A stretch of 64,000 bases of DNA from JAJDXW01 sp965214795 (GCA_965214795.1 OZ243976.1:4960001-5024000); one strand, 5' to 3'; counted from the first letter of the stretch, positions 35,007 to 44,417 are shown. Made by a program: numbers and translations. The notes: generated by a model not told the origin, from the letters alone.

Positions 35007-36479
35007 TCAGAACTTGATGCGCGAACCCACGAACAAGACGGTGTCGCTCGTATCCGTCGCGCCATCCTCCACGCGATACTGCTGCACCGTGGCGAAGAGG
35101 TGGGCATTGACCTTCGTCGGAAGGTTGTGGTTGACGCCCAGGCCGACGATGGTGCCCTTGGACCCTGCATTCACGAAATCGCGGGAGCGGTACCAGCCCA
35201 GCGCGAAGGACGTGTCGCCCACGACGTACCCGATCGTTGTCTGGACATAGCTCGGGTCGGTGGAGGGCACGGCGGCCTTCTCGATGGCCACGTTTGCCTC
35301 CCATTGAACAGATCCGTCCAGGATCGGGTTGTAGGGGCCATTAGCGTTCACGGTAGGATTCAAGTCCTTCCCTTCCAGAATTGCGTCCAGGTGTGCATTG
35401 GTGAGCGGCTGCGGGTTGCCTTGGGCATCGAGGTAGGTGGTAACGGCGACAACGTTGTAGGCCCCAGAATCTTGGGTTGGAGGCTGAATGCCGGCGTTTC
35501 TCATCCAGGTTTGAGGAGCCGCCAGATTCCCCCTGAGCCACGCTCTTTTCTGCGCAGTTGTCGTGAGCTTGTTGTCAAAGTCGCCGGAGCCAACGTTCAG
35601 CTCGTTGAACTTGGCCCTGAAATCAGCAGTATGCTGTACCAAGTTGCCGACGGTACGACCCTTTCCGACTAGGTCTTTGGACACGTAAGGGGAGTGGGTG
35701 GTGACGATCGCCCCGGCTGAGTTTACGTGTGAGAACGCCCATTGTTCATCTGCGAGGATGGTGTTGGTGCTGACCCGCTGCCGCGGAGTTGCCGCTGCTC
35801 CTCCGATGTTGGTGCCCTTGGCCCATGACGCCGACCAGGTAAGGCCGTTTGCGAACTTGGTGCCGATGGAAGCGCCGATGCTCCGAGACTTCTCTTCGGT
35901 GACCTCATTGTCATACTCCAGCACCCCGACTTCGCCTCGAACCGCCGTGCCAGCCGCCTCGGTGTCCAGCACCAGGCTGGCTGACCAGCGATCGTCATTG
36001 CCGGCGGACGCTTCCAGGGTGATTGGACCCAGCGCCGGGGACGTGTAGTGCAGTCCCTCCGTCGTGCCGCCGCTCATGGCGTCGAAGTAGTCCCCGGTGG
36101 TGATCGCTCCCATTTCTTGGCCATGGGCGACGAACGCGCCCGACTTGTCGGAGAACGCGCGCGTGTCGGCCGCCTCCGAAGCGTCGCCGAGCGCGATCTT
36201 GCCCAAGCCATCGCCAGAGACGTACACATGGGCTTCGCGCAGATTCGGGCCTTGACCGAGCTCGATTTTGAGACCGGCGGACGTACCGCCTTCGATTTCG
36301 GTTTCGCCCTCCATGCGGAAGCGGGTGGGGCTTGACCCCCAGTCCTGGAAGGAGGTTGTCGATTCGTCGGCGTCGGTGATGACCAGCGCGCGGCTGACGT
36401 GCCCGCTCAAGGTGAAATCCACCGCCTGCGCGGCCATCGGAGCCGCCAAGGCCCCCGCGATGGCTACTGTAAGTGCCTT
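35007..36479 (-). CDS. start-less porin P4 (type C), full-length body
   Basis: 490 codons from KALTVAIAGALAAPMAAQAV to VLFVGSRIKF with C-terminal Phe. The mature start VDFTLSGHVSRALVITDADE combines features of types A and B; the barrel interior is distinct (GLGKIALGDASEAADT, ALGPITLEASAGNDDRWSAS) and the middle loops are unique (PRQRVSTNTILADEQWAFSH). As in P2 and P3 no ATG, GTG or TTG precedes the signal region after an in-frame TGA. It is the most divergent member and lies in the centre between the two inverted arms, followed by Q2. Confidence 0.8.
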   Translation of the reverse strand, partial: KALTVAIAGALAAPMAAQAVDFTLSGHVSRALVITDADESTTSFQDWGSSPTRFRMEGETEIEGGTSAGLKIELGQGPNLREAHVYVSGDGLGKIALGDASEAADTRAFSDKSGAFVAHGQEMGAITTGDYFDAMSGGTTEGLHYTSPALGPITLEASAGNDDRWSASLVLDTEAAGTAVRGEVGVLEYDNEVTEEKSRSIGASIGTKFANGLTWSASWAKGTNIGGAAATPRQRVSTNTILADEQWAFSHVNSAGAIVTTHSPYVSKDLVGKGRTVGNLVQHTADFRAKFNELNVGSGDFDNKLTTTAQKRAWLRGNLAAPQTWMRNAGIQPPTQDSGAYNVVAVTTYLDAQGNPQPLTNAHLDAILEGKDLNPTVNANGPYNPILDGSVQWEANVAIEKAAVPSTDPSYVQTTIGYVVGDTSFALGWYRSRDFVNAGSKGTIVGLGVNHNLPTKVNAHLFATVQQYRVEDGATDTSDTVLFVGSRIKF

Positions 36480-36706
36480 GTCGAAAATCCGCGAGTGCGT
36501 TCCATCTCACGATCAGGGCAACATATTGATAAAAGAATGCTTTCCTGAAGAAATCGCTGTGATCTGCTGCCGGCGGCTCGATCGTCCGTAAGCGATCCGC
36601 AAGCGCCGCCAAGCCAATCCGCGTCGTCAGGCGGCGCAAGCGCAAGAGGACGCTTCGCCTCTCGCTTGCCCTCGGACCGAGGACGATGCACCGCGCGACG
36701 GCGGCT
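36480..36706 (-). repeat. conserved recombinase-porin spacer, copy 3
   Basis: Same ~228 bp block on the minus strand, with GGAAAGCATTCTTTTATC at the AT-rich core. It sits between recombinase fragment c and porin P4. Confidence 0.75.
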
Positions 36707-37030
36707 CTACGTGGCGTCGTTCAGCCCGGGGCCGCGCGGGCGGATATCCGCGGCGATGCTGGCCGCGACCTTCGATGCGGACGCCTTCACCGCACCGCGG
36801 GCGAAGTGGGCGTAGCGAGCAGTGGTGCTCACCTGGCCGTGCCCGAGCAGCCGGGCGATGGTCGGGAGGCTCTCCCCGAGGGCCCGTGACGCGAACGAGT
36901 GGCGGAGGTCGTGAACGCGGACGCCTTCGAGCCCCGCTCGCGCCCGGATGCGAAGCCAATGGTCATTGAGGTTCGAGAGGTGCCGCCCCGGCTTCGCGCC
37001 CGTGATTACCCACGGGTTGCCGAGACTACG
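36707..37030 (-). pseudogene. tyrosine recombinase, 3' fragment c
   Basis: The longest fragment: NPWVITGAKPGRHLSNLNDH, then RARAGLEGVRVHDLRHSFAS, LLGHGQVSTTARYAHFARGA and the stop at 36707. It keeps HxxR and the Tyr but lacks the N-terminal arm-binding and core domains. Relative to the complete gene three codons (ALA of RALALGES) are missing. Precedes spacer and porin P4. Confidence 0.85.
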
Positions 37031-37245
37031 GCGGCGCTGGCCCGTCGCCAAGCGGTGACGATGGGCACGCATCCGCCCGATCGGGCGACGACTTCCTCAG
37101 CACCGGTTACGCAACGATCCCTGCAACCGGGGACCGCACCCGCTCCGACCGGTTCCCGGATTCCTTCGTCATCCCAGGAAATCTGTCTACGGAATAGTCC
37201 GACCCATTCCCGTGGGGTTCCCACGACGGAATGGGGGAAACAACA

Positions 37246-37291
37246 TCGCTCGCGGGCCTCCGGGAACGGTGGAGGAAGGGCGAGGAGCCGG
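37246..37291 (+). repeat. 46 bp scrap of the SRAP gene
   Basis: TCGCTCGCGGGCCTCCGGGA and onwards matches the segment near 23086-23131 (SLAGLRERWRKGEEP). It lies in a 400 bp stretch (37031-37422) with no supported gene. Confidence 0.6.
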
Positions 37292-37422
37292 ACAGTTCCA
37301 TTTGTTGCCAACAGGGTCGCCACCACCGCTTGTAAATGACCAAACTTGTTGTACGATCATTCGGGAAACGACGAGGTTCCGGCCTCATCGGTTGCCGCCG
37401 ACAGGGATTTCGATATCCAATC

Positions 37423-37704
37423 ATGCCGCCCGCTGCATACAAGGTCTAGGAAGCCCGCGCCCACTTCTCGGAGCTTCTGGCGCGAGCCCGGGCGGGCGAG
37501 GAGATTGTCATCACCAAGGGCCGTGAGCCCCAGGCCCGGCTCCTGCCGCCGGCCGGGCGCGGAAAGCGGGAAACCGCGCCGCTGGGACATCTCCGCTTGC
37601 CGGACGACCTCTTCGATGGCGACGATCCGGAACAAGCCGCGATCGATGCCGGGGTCCACAGCGACGCCTTCGGTATCTGGAACGGACGCACGACCGTTTC
37701 GTGA
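37423..37704 (+). pseudogene. Phd/VapB-type antitoxin with a nonsense codon
   Basis: 93 codons: MPPAAYKV, TAG, then EARAHFSELLARARAGEEIV ITKGREPQARLLPPA and a C-terminal toxin-binding part ending WNGRTTVS. The body fits Phd-type antitoxins, where the first residues are usually followed by HEAKTHFSELL, so the TAG at codon 9 replaces one residue. No other good start follows before the DNA-binding fold. It overlaps the following PIN gene by 4 bp. Confidence 0.75.
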
Positions 37705-38078
37705 GACTACTCCTCGACAGCCATGCCGTCTATTGGTGGATGACGGGCAGCGCCCGGCTGTCCGCAGTCGCCCGGGAACTGCTCCACGACGGTGCGAACG
37801 CCGTACTGGTCAGCGCGGTCTCGGTCTACGAGATCGAGCTCAAGGCTCGGCGCAAGCGCGTGAACCTGCCGCCGCAGGAACTGCGGGCAGCGCTCAGGCG
37901 CAACGCCGTCGAGGAGCTGCCCATCACCCACGACCACGCCGAGTATGCCGCCCATCTCGAATGGGAGCATCGCGACCCTTGGGACCGTGTGCTGGCTGCC
38001 CAAGCCCTTCTGGAGAACTGCGTCCTCGTGTAGGTCGACAAGGTCTTCGACAACACCTCCATCGACCGGCGCTGGTGA
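37701..38078 (+). pseudogene. PIN-domain toxin truncated by a nonsense codon
   Basis: From GTG 37701: VRLLLDSHAVYWWMTGSARL, VLVSAVSVYEIELKARRKRV, ITHDHAEYAAHLEWEHRDPW and DRVLAAQALLENCVLV, then TAG at 38031-38033 and in the same frame VDKVFDNTSIDRRW. The usual ending is TVDxxF with the last acidic residue, so the stop removes a catalytic position. With the antitoxin also interrupted, the pair is decaying. Confidence 0.78.
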
Positions 38079-38239
38079 ATCCGGCTCCAAATCGCCTGGC
38101 CGCCCCGGGCGGCTCGTCCGTGAGCGGCACGGACGGCATCGTTGCTTCAGGGTCGCCGGGCCCGAGGTCACCGAGGCGCTCAAGGTTCTCGCCCGCTTCG
38201 GGGTGGACCGCCCGGCGCCGAGGCCTCCACCGTCGAGGG

Positions 38240-38341
38240 ACCTCCAGTCCATTCGCCGCGCGCGTCTTTGCTACGGCCATTTCGCGGGCGAGCTCGGCGC
38301 AGCGATGACCTCTGCCATGGTCAACCACGAGTGGCTGAACC
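38240..38341 (+). pseudogene. possible ArsR-type regulator fragment
   Basis: LQSIRRARLCYGHFAGELGA AMTSAMVNHEWLN resembles the C-terminal conserved block of some ArsR-family regulators (ARTCYDHLAGRLG). No start or HTH is recognisable upstream. Weak call in a stretch (38079-38494) that otherwise shows nothing. Confidence 0.3.
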
Positions 38342-38494
38342 CCCACCCGCTCACCACTGTACGGCGTATCCCCCACGACCGCGCGGGCGCACAGGTTCAC
38401 CCGTCACGACCTACGGCCTCCGTTTTCCAGCCGGCCAAGCCGCTCCCGAACCCCATCAGTCCGCTACGTGCCCTCGCGTCGCAGGTCCGAACTT

Positions 38495-38640
38495 TGAGGT
38501 GGTTCCGGATTTCTGGACAGATCGCCAAGGTGTACTCGGAGCCGGCAGGAGGGCAAGGGTATGGCGATCAGACGGCGGCAATTCACCGCGGCGTTCAAGA
38601 AGCGAGTGGCGCGAGACCGCGCTACGAGGGGAGCAGCCGG
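38495..38640 (+). mobile_element. left-end remnant of an IS3-family element
   Basis: TGAGGTGGTTCCGGATTTCT, then the start of its orfA (MAIRRRQFTAAFKKRVA) with the same upstream AGGAGGGCAAGGGT as the complete element at 40110. A short deletion follows within the orfA. It stops abruptly in a PIN-toxin gene. Confidence 0.8.
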
Positions 38641-38734
38641 ACACGATGGTCTCCGCCCGCCGACGCTTCTCTTCGTTGGTTTCGTCAAACAGGTAAACGA
38701 AAACGTTGGTGTCGATGAAGGCTTCAGCGCTCAT
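38641..38734 (-). pseudogene. PIN-domain toxin, N-terminal stub
   Basis: MSAEAFIDTNVFVYLFDETN EEKRRRAETIV is a typical PIN start (first Asp in IDTN). It is cut off after about 31 residues by the IS3-family remnant. The start overlaps the stop of its antitoxin gene. Confidence 0.8.
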
Positions 38735-38948
38735 TCATTTCATCTCGGGTGAATTTCCGCCCCCCTGTGAACATGCTTGCGCGAAGCGAGTCGATGGTAG
38801 TCATTGCGGTATCCGCCTGCCGTCGCCGGCCGACGTAGTCTTCCAGCCACAGTCGAAACTGCGCGTTCAGGGTTGTACGTTCGGCTACGGCTCGTTGACG
38901 GGCCGCTTCGATCAGATCTTCGTCCGCGCTCAGGGTAATGTCCTTCAT
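38724..38948 (-). CDS. ribbon-helix-helix type antitoxin (toxin partner lost)
   Basis: 74 residues: MKDITLSADEDLIEAARQRA then VAERTTLNAQFRLWLEDYVG, the beta-strand plus two-helix RHH pattern of VapB-like antitoxins. It is intact, but its toxin is truncated, leaving an orphan antitoxin. It could still regulate its own promoter or neutralise related toxins. Confidence 0.75.
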   Translation of the reverse strand: MKDITLSADEDLIEAARQRAVAERTTLNAQFRLWLEDYVGRRRQADTAMTTIDSLRASMFTGGRKFTRDEMNER

Positions 38949-39204
38949 CGTCGCACCTCGGATCGCACTATTCTTGCGTGTACGATTTCCATGTTCAAGA
39001 TGTCAATCGTGCCACGGATGGGGCCGGAAGTCATCCCGAAGTCGCATGGACCACGCCTTGAACCGGACCTTGGTCGACCAACTGGCCTGCCCGCCGGTTC
39101 GGAACCGGTGATTCGAGGAACGACATGGGTTCCCCGTCGGCTGAAAACTCACCGAGCGCCACTCCCGACAGCTCGCCATCCGCTTGCGCCGCGTCCGACT
39201 CCGA

Positions 39205-39430
39205 CACTCCGCCTGCATCGAACCCATCGACCTCCGTCTACCCTGTGGGAGGGTGGTCGCTCCCTCGGCTTTCCACCGTTCTACCCCGAACAGGCGCCGC
39301 TCCCTCGGCGATCGGTACCCGCTCTGCGGCCGCCGGAGTCCGCCCTGCCGCTACCTATCCGGAATCAGGGCCGACACCCCGTCGGACGCGTATTCATTGC
39401 CCATTCCGGGAAGAGTGTGGTCGGGGTAGC
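39205..39430 (-). repeat. conserved 3' flank of type A porins, copy 3
   Basis: Reverse complement of 26330-26545, including the ~25 bp shared beyond GGGTAGACGGAGG. It marks the outer end of the right inverted arm. The stretch 38949-39204 shows no supported gene. Confidence 0.75.
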
Positions 39431-39438
39431 AAAGAAAA

Positions 39439-39468
39439 ACGGCCCTCCCCCTGGAGGGGGAGGGCCGT
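39439..39468 (-). terminator. terminator of split porin P5
   Basis: ACGGCCCTCCCCCT / AGGGGGAGGGCCGT-type hairpin followed on the minus strand by TTTTTCTTTG. Confidence 0.8.
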
Positions 39469-39493
39469 GAAAGGTCGGAGGGGTCGAGACCGA

Positions 39494-40109
39494 CTAGAAC
39501 TTGATGCGGGCGCCGATCATGATGACGGTGTCGTCGGACTCGTATGCACCGTCCTCCACGCTGTAGTCCTGCGCAGCGGCGTACACGTTCGTAGCGATCT
39601 TCGGCAGGTTGTGGTTGACACCGACGCCGACCGCGGTCAGCTCCGAGCCCTCGTTCACGGTGTCGCTGGCCCTGTACCAGGACACCCCCACGGAGGTATC
39701 GCCGAACACGTAGCCGATCGTCGCCTGGAAGAAGCTCGGGTCGGTCGTGGTCTCCATTAGGGGAATTGCGGCAACGGCCGGCGAACCGTCGTCCCCTTCC
39801 GGTACCGCAGCCGAGAAAAACGCCTGTTCGCAGTTGGCGGCGTCCATGTCGAAGTTGCCCCTTCTGTCGGCTTCCGCTACCGGATCGCACTGGTACGTGT
39901 CGAATAGCGTCTCGAGGTCGGTTTCTGCGTTTCTGGCAGCTGTCACCGATCCTTGGTCGGTCGGATCTTCCGCGGTGATGATGCCTTGCAGCCTAGCGGT
40001 CGCAGTAGCCCAATTCTCTTCGGGCGTGGGGTTGGACTCACCGCCATCGCCATCGTGGTCCACGGTTTGGGCAGTGTCCACCCACCGATAGACGGCATCC
40101 ATGGCGGGC
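39494..40109 (-). pseudogene. porin P5 (type A), C-terminal half
   Basis: Continues AMDAVYRWVDTAQTVDHDGD through the acidic loop to DPSFFQATIGYVFGDTSVGV and VIMIGARIKF. It matches P1 closely. The gene is cut at the codon after VPNTPA by the IS3-family element at 40110-41663; the N-terminal half is at 41664-42505. Confidence 0.9.
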
Positions 40110-40175
40110 TGAGGTGGTCCCGGATTTTTGGACAGGTCGCTAAGGTGTACGGAGAGCCTGCAGGAGGGCAAGGGT

Positions 40176-40460
40176 ATGGCGACCAGACGGCGGCGATTCA
40201 CCGCGGCGTTCAAGAAGCGAGTGGCGCTCGAAGCGCTACGAGGGGAGCAACCGGTTCAGGCGATCGCGGCGAAGCACCAGGTTCATCCGAACCAAGTCAG
40301 CGCCTGGAAGCGCCAGGCGGTGGAGGGCCTGGACGAGGTGTTTTCGGGCCCGCGGGCGAAGGGTCGTTCGGAGCACGAGGAGACGATCCGCGCGCTGCAC
40401 GCGAAGATCGGGGAGCTGACGGTGGAGCGCGATTTTTTTCTGCGCGGGTTGGGGAGCTGA
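40176..40460 (+). CDS. IS3-family OrfA
   Basis: 94 residues from ATG 40176 with AGGAGGGCAAGGGT upstream. HTH of the IS3 OrfA type: RRFTAAFKKRVALEALRGEQ, then VQAIAAKHQVHPNQVSAWKR Q, and a leucine-rich C-terminus. Near its 3' end the run GATTTTTTTC (40431-40440) is a plausible slippery site for -1 frameshifting into orfB to give the OrfAB transposase. Confidence 0.92.
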   Translation: MATRRRRFTAAFKKRVALEALRGEQPVQAIAAKHQVHPNQVSAWKRQAVEGLDEVFSGPRAKGRSEHEETIRALHAKIGELTVERDFFLRGLGS

Positions 40461-41293
40461 GTCGCGAGGAGCGCTTGGCGATGGTCGAACGCGGGGGTCG
40501 GTTGAGCCTGCGGCGCCAGAGCGAGCTGCTGGGCTTGAGCCGCTCGTCGCTGTACTACACGCCCCGCGCGGCGAGCGCCGAGGACACGGCGCTGATGCGA
40601 CGGCTCGACGAGCTGTACTTGGCTTATCCGTTCTACGGGAGCCGGCAGATGGTTCGTCATCTTCGCCGTGAAGACACGCCAGTGGGTCGGGGCCGGGTCC
40701 GGCGGCTGATGCGGGTGATGGGGCTCGAGGCGCTGTACTGCAAACCGCGCACGAGCGTTCCGCACCCTGACCATCGGGTCTATCCGTACCTGCTGCGCGG
40801 GGTGCAGGTCGAGCGCCCGGACCACGTGTGGTGTGCGGACCTGACCTACATCCCGGTTTCGCAAGGGTATTTGTACTTGGTGGCGGTGATGGATTGGGCG
40901 AGCCGCCACGTGCTCTCGTGGCGGCTGTCGAACACCATGGACAGCCAGTTGTGCATCGAGGCGCTCGAGGCGGCCCTTGGCTACGGAACGCCGCAGATCT
41001 TCAACACCGACCAAGGGGCACAATTCACCTCCCTGGCGTTCACCGAACGGGTTCTCGCGTGCGGGGCGAGGTGTTCGATGGATGGCCGCGGGCGGTGCCT
41101 GGACAACGTGTTCATCGAACGGCTCTGGCGGTCGCTGAAGTACGAGGCGGTGTACCTGCACGAACTGCGCGACGGCTTCGAAGCCGAGCGCGTCATCGCA
41201 AACTGGATGCGTTTCTATACCCAGGAGCGCCCGCACAGCGCCCTGGGTGGACGCACGCCGATCGAGGCGTACCGTTGGGACCGTGCGGCATGA
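40431..41293 (+). CDS. IS3-family OrfB transposase (DDE)
   Basis: About 285 residues when entered at the T7 slippery run; an internal ATG at 40481 (MVERGGRLSLRRQSELLGLS) would give 270. HTH_21 segment LYLAYPFYGSRQMVRHLRRE, then the rve catalytic core: VWCADLTYIPVSQGYLYLVA (first Asp), IFNTDQGAQFTSLAF (second Asp), DNVFIERLWRSLKYEAVYLH (catalytic Glu) and YTQERPHSALGGRTPIEAY. Complete, so this copy may be active. Confidence 0.93.
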
Positions 41294-41663
41294 AGGCCAC
41301 CGGTGCGAACGAGGGGCGTTGCGCAGGTGACGATCGTGGCGCCGCCCAGGACCCCGGTGATGGGCGAGGGGGGGGAGTCCTGTGGATTTGTGGACGAGTC
41401 CTTCGGACCGGCGCGAGCCCTACGGGCCGTGTGGACGAGACCGTGGACAACGCGGGCGCGTTGCCCACCGCCTCGCCCACACTCTCGCGCCTCTCGCCCA
41501 CAAGCTCCACAGGACCAACCACCAGCGGTCCGGAGAACAGAGTTTCGACGTACCTCGACGCCGGTCACCGGCAACGGGTACGATCGTTCCGAGGGCATCA
41601 CATCACAGTCCCGGTACACCTTATTCCGGCCCTCGGACTGTCCAAACGACCCGGACCACCTCA

Positions 41664-42505
41664 GGCGTATTGGGCACCGCGGCCACCGCGTCCACCGGAA
41701 GAATCGGCATGCCCTCATGATCCTTGCCCTTGCCCCAAGCGCCGGAGATGGTGACGCCGGAAGCCAGCTTGACACCGGCCGAACCGCTGACTGTGGACTT
41801 CTCCCCGGGCCACTGGATGGTGCCCAGAGCCGCGCTGAACTCGGTGCCGCCAAAGTCCTGGTTCAGCTTGATGCCGGCGGACACCTGGTCGCCGTTGCCG
41901 ACCGAAACGGCCACCGAGAACGGGCCGACCGAGGGGGTGTCGTAGCGGATCCGCTCGTTGCGGCTACCGCCGCCATCGAGCGAGGTGTAGTAGTTACCTT
42001 TGTACTCGTACTTCCCGAGGCTGCTTATCTCTACTCTCTCTCTCTCTGTCGCCCCCTTCGTCAAAACCTCTGTCGTCCAAGCCTCTGTCTTATACTCCCC
42101 CTCCACGTCGCGCTTCGTGACCCCGGCGTTCTCCTGCCCGTGGCCGATCCCGAGCACGCCGCTCTTGTCGCTGTAGACCGAACCTTCGCCGCCCTGGTCG
42201 CCCTGGCCGATGGAGACCTTGCCGAAACCGCCCGAGAACCAGACCTCGGCGTAGCGCAGGCTCAGGCTGCTGCCTGCCCCGTACTCGAGGTTCACCCCGG
42301 CAGACTGGCCTTCCATCATCTCGCCCGAGCCGGTGAACCGGACCCGGGTGCCTGAACTGCCGTTGTCACCCACCGAGCTGGTGGTGGTGGAATCCGTATC
42401 AGTGATGAGGAGCGCCCGGTTGACGTGGCCCGAGAGCGTCACGTCCACCGCCTGCGCGGCCATCGGGGCCGCCAAGGCCCCCGCGATGGCTACCGTAAGT
42501 GCCTT
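41664..42505 (-). pseudogene. porin P5 (type A), N-terminal half, start-less
   Basis: From KALTVAIAGALAAPMAAQAV through the type A barrel to ILPVDAVAAVPNTP, where the IS3-family element begins. The loop after NAGVTKR differs from P1 and P3 and includes a run GGGCGACAGAGAGAGAGAGA of dinucleotides near 42030-42055. Like P2-P4 it lacks a start codon; here the codon before TTC GAC is ATC. So this gene was start-less and then also interrupted. Confidence 0.88.
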
Positions 42506-42732
42506 GTCGAAGATCCGCGAGCGTGTTCCATCTCACGATCAGGACAACATATTGATGAAAGTATGCTTTCCCGAAGACATCGCTGTGGTCCGCTGCCGGC
42601 GACTCGATCGTCCGTAAGCGATCCGCAAGCGCCGCCAAGCCAATCCGCGTCGTCAGGTGGCGCAAGCGCAAGAGGACGCTTCGCCTCTCGCTTGCCCTCG
42701 GACCGAGGATGATGCACCGCACGACGGCGGGT
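42506..42732 (-). repeat. conserved recombinase-porin spacer, copy 4
   Basis: Same block on the minus strand, leading into split porin P5; AT-rich core GGGAAAGCATACTTTCATC as in copy 2. Confidence 0.75.
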
Positions 42733-43140
42733 CTACGTGACGTCGTTCGACCCGGGGCCACGCGGGCGGATATCCGCGGCGATGCTGGCCGCGACCTTCG
42801 ATGCGGACGCTTTCACCGCGTCGCGGGCGAAGTGAGCGTAGCGGGCAGTGGTGCTCACCTGGCCGTGCCCGAGCAGCCGGGCGATGGTCGGGAGGCTCTC
42901 CCCGAGGGCGAGGGCCCGTGACGCGAACGAGTGGCGGAAGTCGTGGATGCGGACGTCTTCGAGCCCCGCTCGCGCGCGAAAGAAATACGATGCCCCCGCC
43001 CCGGTCTGAAGCACCGGCACATACGCGTTCAGATACATCCGGTCGATGCTTTCGAGCGCCAGCGTCGTGTGCTCGTCCAACACTTCGGCGGCGCCTCGTG
43101 CTACGCTCACGGCTCGGACTCCGGTCGATGGGCTCCCCAC
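42733..43140 (-). pseudogene. open chimera: unknown N-terminus fused to recombinase tail (fragment d)
   Basis: 135 codons without a stop: MGSPSTGVRAVSVARGAAEV LDEHTTLALESIDRMYLNAY VPVLQTGAGASYFF, then the recombinase tail RARAGLEDVRIHDFRHSFAS, LLGHGQVSTTARYAHFARDA to the normal stop. HxxR is IHDFRHS. The first part belongs to no family I can name. It could be expressed but lacks the first catalytic Arg domain. The mirrored copy at 24241-24597 is broken by a stop. Confidence 0.7.
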
Positions 43141-43270
43141 TTGGCCACCCTATGGCCACCGACGCCTCAAGGCGACCATGAACGCGGATTCGTCCGCAGA
43201 GCGGAGCAGCGGCCGGAGTCCGTCTCTCACCCCGGCAACACATGCCTCGTCGGTCTGAGGCGAAGCCTCG

Positions 43271-43327
43271 TCAGGCTTCCTGGAATCTCATCCGCCGGAT
43301 CTCCTGTCGCACTTGGGTCCTGGTCAT
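43271..43327 (-). pseudogene. ISNCY-type transposase N-terminal stub, copy 2
   Basis: Identical 18-codon stub to 24026-24082 in the mirrored arm, with the hairpin GGGCACC/GGTGCCC at 43329-43347 just upstream. Confidence 0.45.
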
Positions 43328-43445
43328 CGGGCACCTCCTCGGTGCCCATCAGACCGGACAACTCACGTGCTACAACACCGGACAGACTATTTGCTCCTAG
43401 CAGCTCCTGACATTCGCCTCGACAGAAAAACGCAAAGGAGTCAAG

Positions 43446-44033
43446 ATGAGTGCTATGAGCCCCGCCGCGCGCAAGCCTGAGCCGACGCAGGCCCCCCGGG
43501 CCACCTACCAGGACGTACTTGACGCACCTGCGCATCGGGTCGCGGAGATCGTCGCAGGGACGCTGCACACGCACCCTCGGCCGGCGATGCCCCATGCACG
43601 TGCAAGCTCATCGCTCGGTGTCAAAGTCGGCGGTCCCTTCGACTACGACGTCGGCGGACCAGGCGGCTGGTGGATCGTCTTCGAACCGGAGCTGCATCTG
43701 CGTGACGACATCTTGGTCCCGGACCTCGCGGGCTGGCGCCGCGAGCGAATGCCGGAGTTCCCGGACACCGCCTACGCAACCCTTGCGCCGGACTGGGTGT
43801 GCGAGGTGCTATCGGCCTCGACACGCAGGCTCGACCTGCATGGCAAGCGCCCGGTCTATGCCCGCGAAGGGGTCGCGCACCTTTGGCTCGTCGACCCAAC
43901 GGACCGCACCCTGGAAGCATTCGAACTCCGGGACGGCGAGTGGGTCTTGCTCGCAACCGCGAAGGACGACGATCCGGTCTCTATCCGGCCCTTCGATGCG
44001 GTCACATTCAGCCTTCGTGATCTGTGGCCCTGA
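43446..44033 (+). CDS. Uma2-family (DUF820) nuclease-like protein, copy 2
   Basis: 195 residues, nearly identical to the gene at 23330-23917 (VAGTL for VEGTL). Same start MSAMSPAARKPEPTQAPRAT and ribosome site AAAGGAGTC. It is oriented opposite to its neighbouring porins, as in the other arm, so both copies were carried within the duplicated block. Substrate unknown. Confidence 0.85.
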   Translation: MSAMSPAARKPEPTQAPRATYQDVLDAPAHRVAEIVAGTLHTHPRPAMPHARASSSLGVKVGGPFDYDVGGPGGWWIVFEPELHLRDDILVPDLAGWRRERMPEFPDTAYATLAPDWVCEVLSASTRRLDLHGKRPVYAREGVAHLWLVDPTDRTLEAFELRDGEWVLLATAKDDDPVSIRPFDAVTFSLRDLWP

Positions 44034-44284
44034 GCACCGGCGTCCTCACGGGACACAGTGGTAATAACGGTTCCTCGCATGTCTTGCCGGCGACCCCGCA
44101 CGCGCACTCCAGCCCCGCCGACGGGTCCGGCCAGCCTTCACGGTCTTCGTCTTCGATCAGGACAGGCTGGCGGCGATGGAGCTTGGCGAGTGCCGGCGAC
44201 GCCGGAAGCGTCATCAGGACGGTGAAGGTCTCGACCGGCTCCTCGCCCTTCCTCCACCGTTCCCGGAGGCCCGCGAGCGAGAAC
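44008..44284 (-). pseudogene. SRAP (YedK/HMCES) C-terminal fragment, copy 2
   Basis: VFSLAGLRERWRKGEEPVET FTVLMTLPASPALAKLHRRQ and onwards, as at 23080-23355 with several substitutions and one extra codon. It is truncated at the same point next to the IS3-type end CCGGACCACCTCA (about 44314-44326). Confidence 0.6.
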
Positions 44285-44384
44285 ACGTCCGCGCCCGCCG
44301 GCCGGCTCCAACCCGGACCACCTCAGACTTCCACTTCGGGGAAAAGGGAAAGCGTTGGCGGGAGCATAACGGATGGCGAAAGAA

Positions 44385-44417
44385 AACGGCCCTCCCCCCG
44401 GGGAGGGAGAGGGCCGT
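44385..44417 (-). terminator. terminator of exported protein Q3
   Basis: ACGGCCCTCTCCCTCCCCGG and its complement form the same hairpin type as after Q1, followed on the minus strand by TTTCTTTCG. Confidence 0.8.

Larger units (their letters stand above)
40110..41663. mobile_element. complete IS3-family insertion sequence
   Basis: 1554 bp with ends TGAGGTGGTCCCGGATTTTT (left) and TGAGGTGGTCCGGGTCGTTT (right, reverse complement) and a 3 bp target duplication GGC (40107-40109, 41664-41666). It carries orfA and orfB in the -1 frameshift arrangement. The ~295 bp after orfB (41294-41588) have no supported gene. It splits porin P5; end remnants of the same IS are at 20177, 23041, 38495 and 44311. 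Confidence 0.92.

Noticed and set aside
20250..38033. In-frame TAG codons at conserved positions (recombinase Gln, antitoxin, PIN toxin) as a sign of amber recoding
   Set aside because: TAG ends many intact genes in the window (rlmN, coaX, all porins, gcvR), so it is a normal stop; the cases are in decaying genes and fit single C-to-T type changes.
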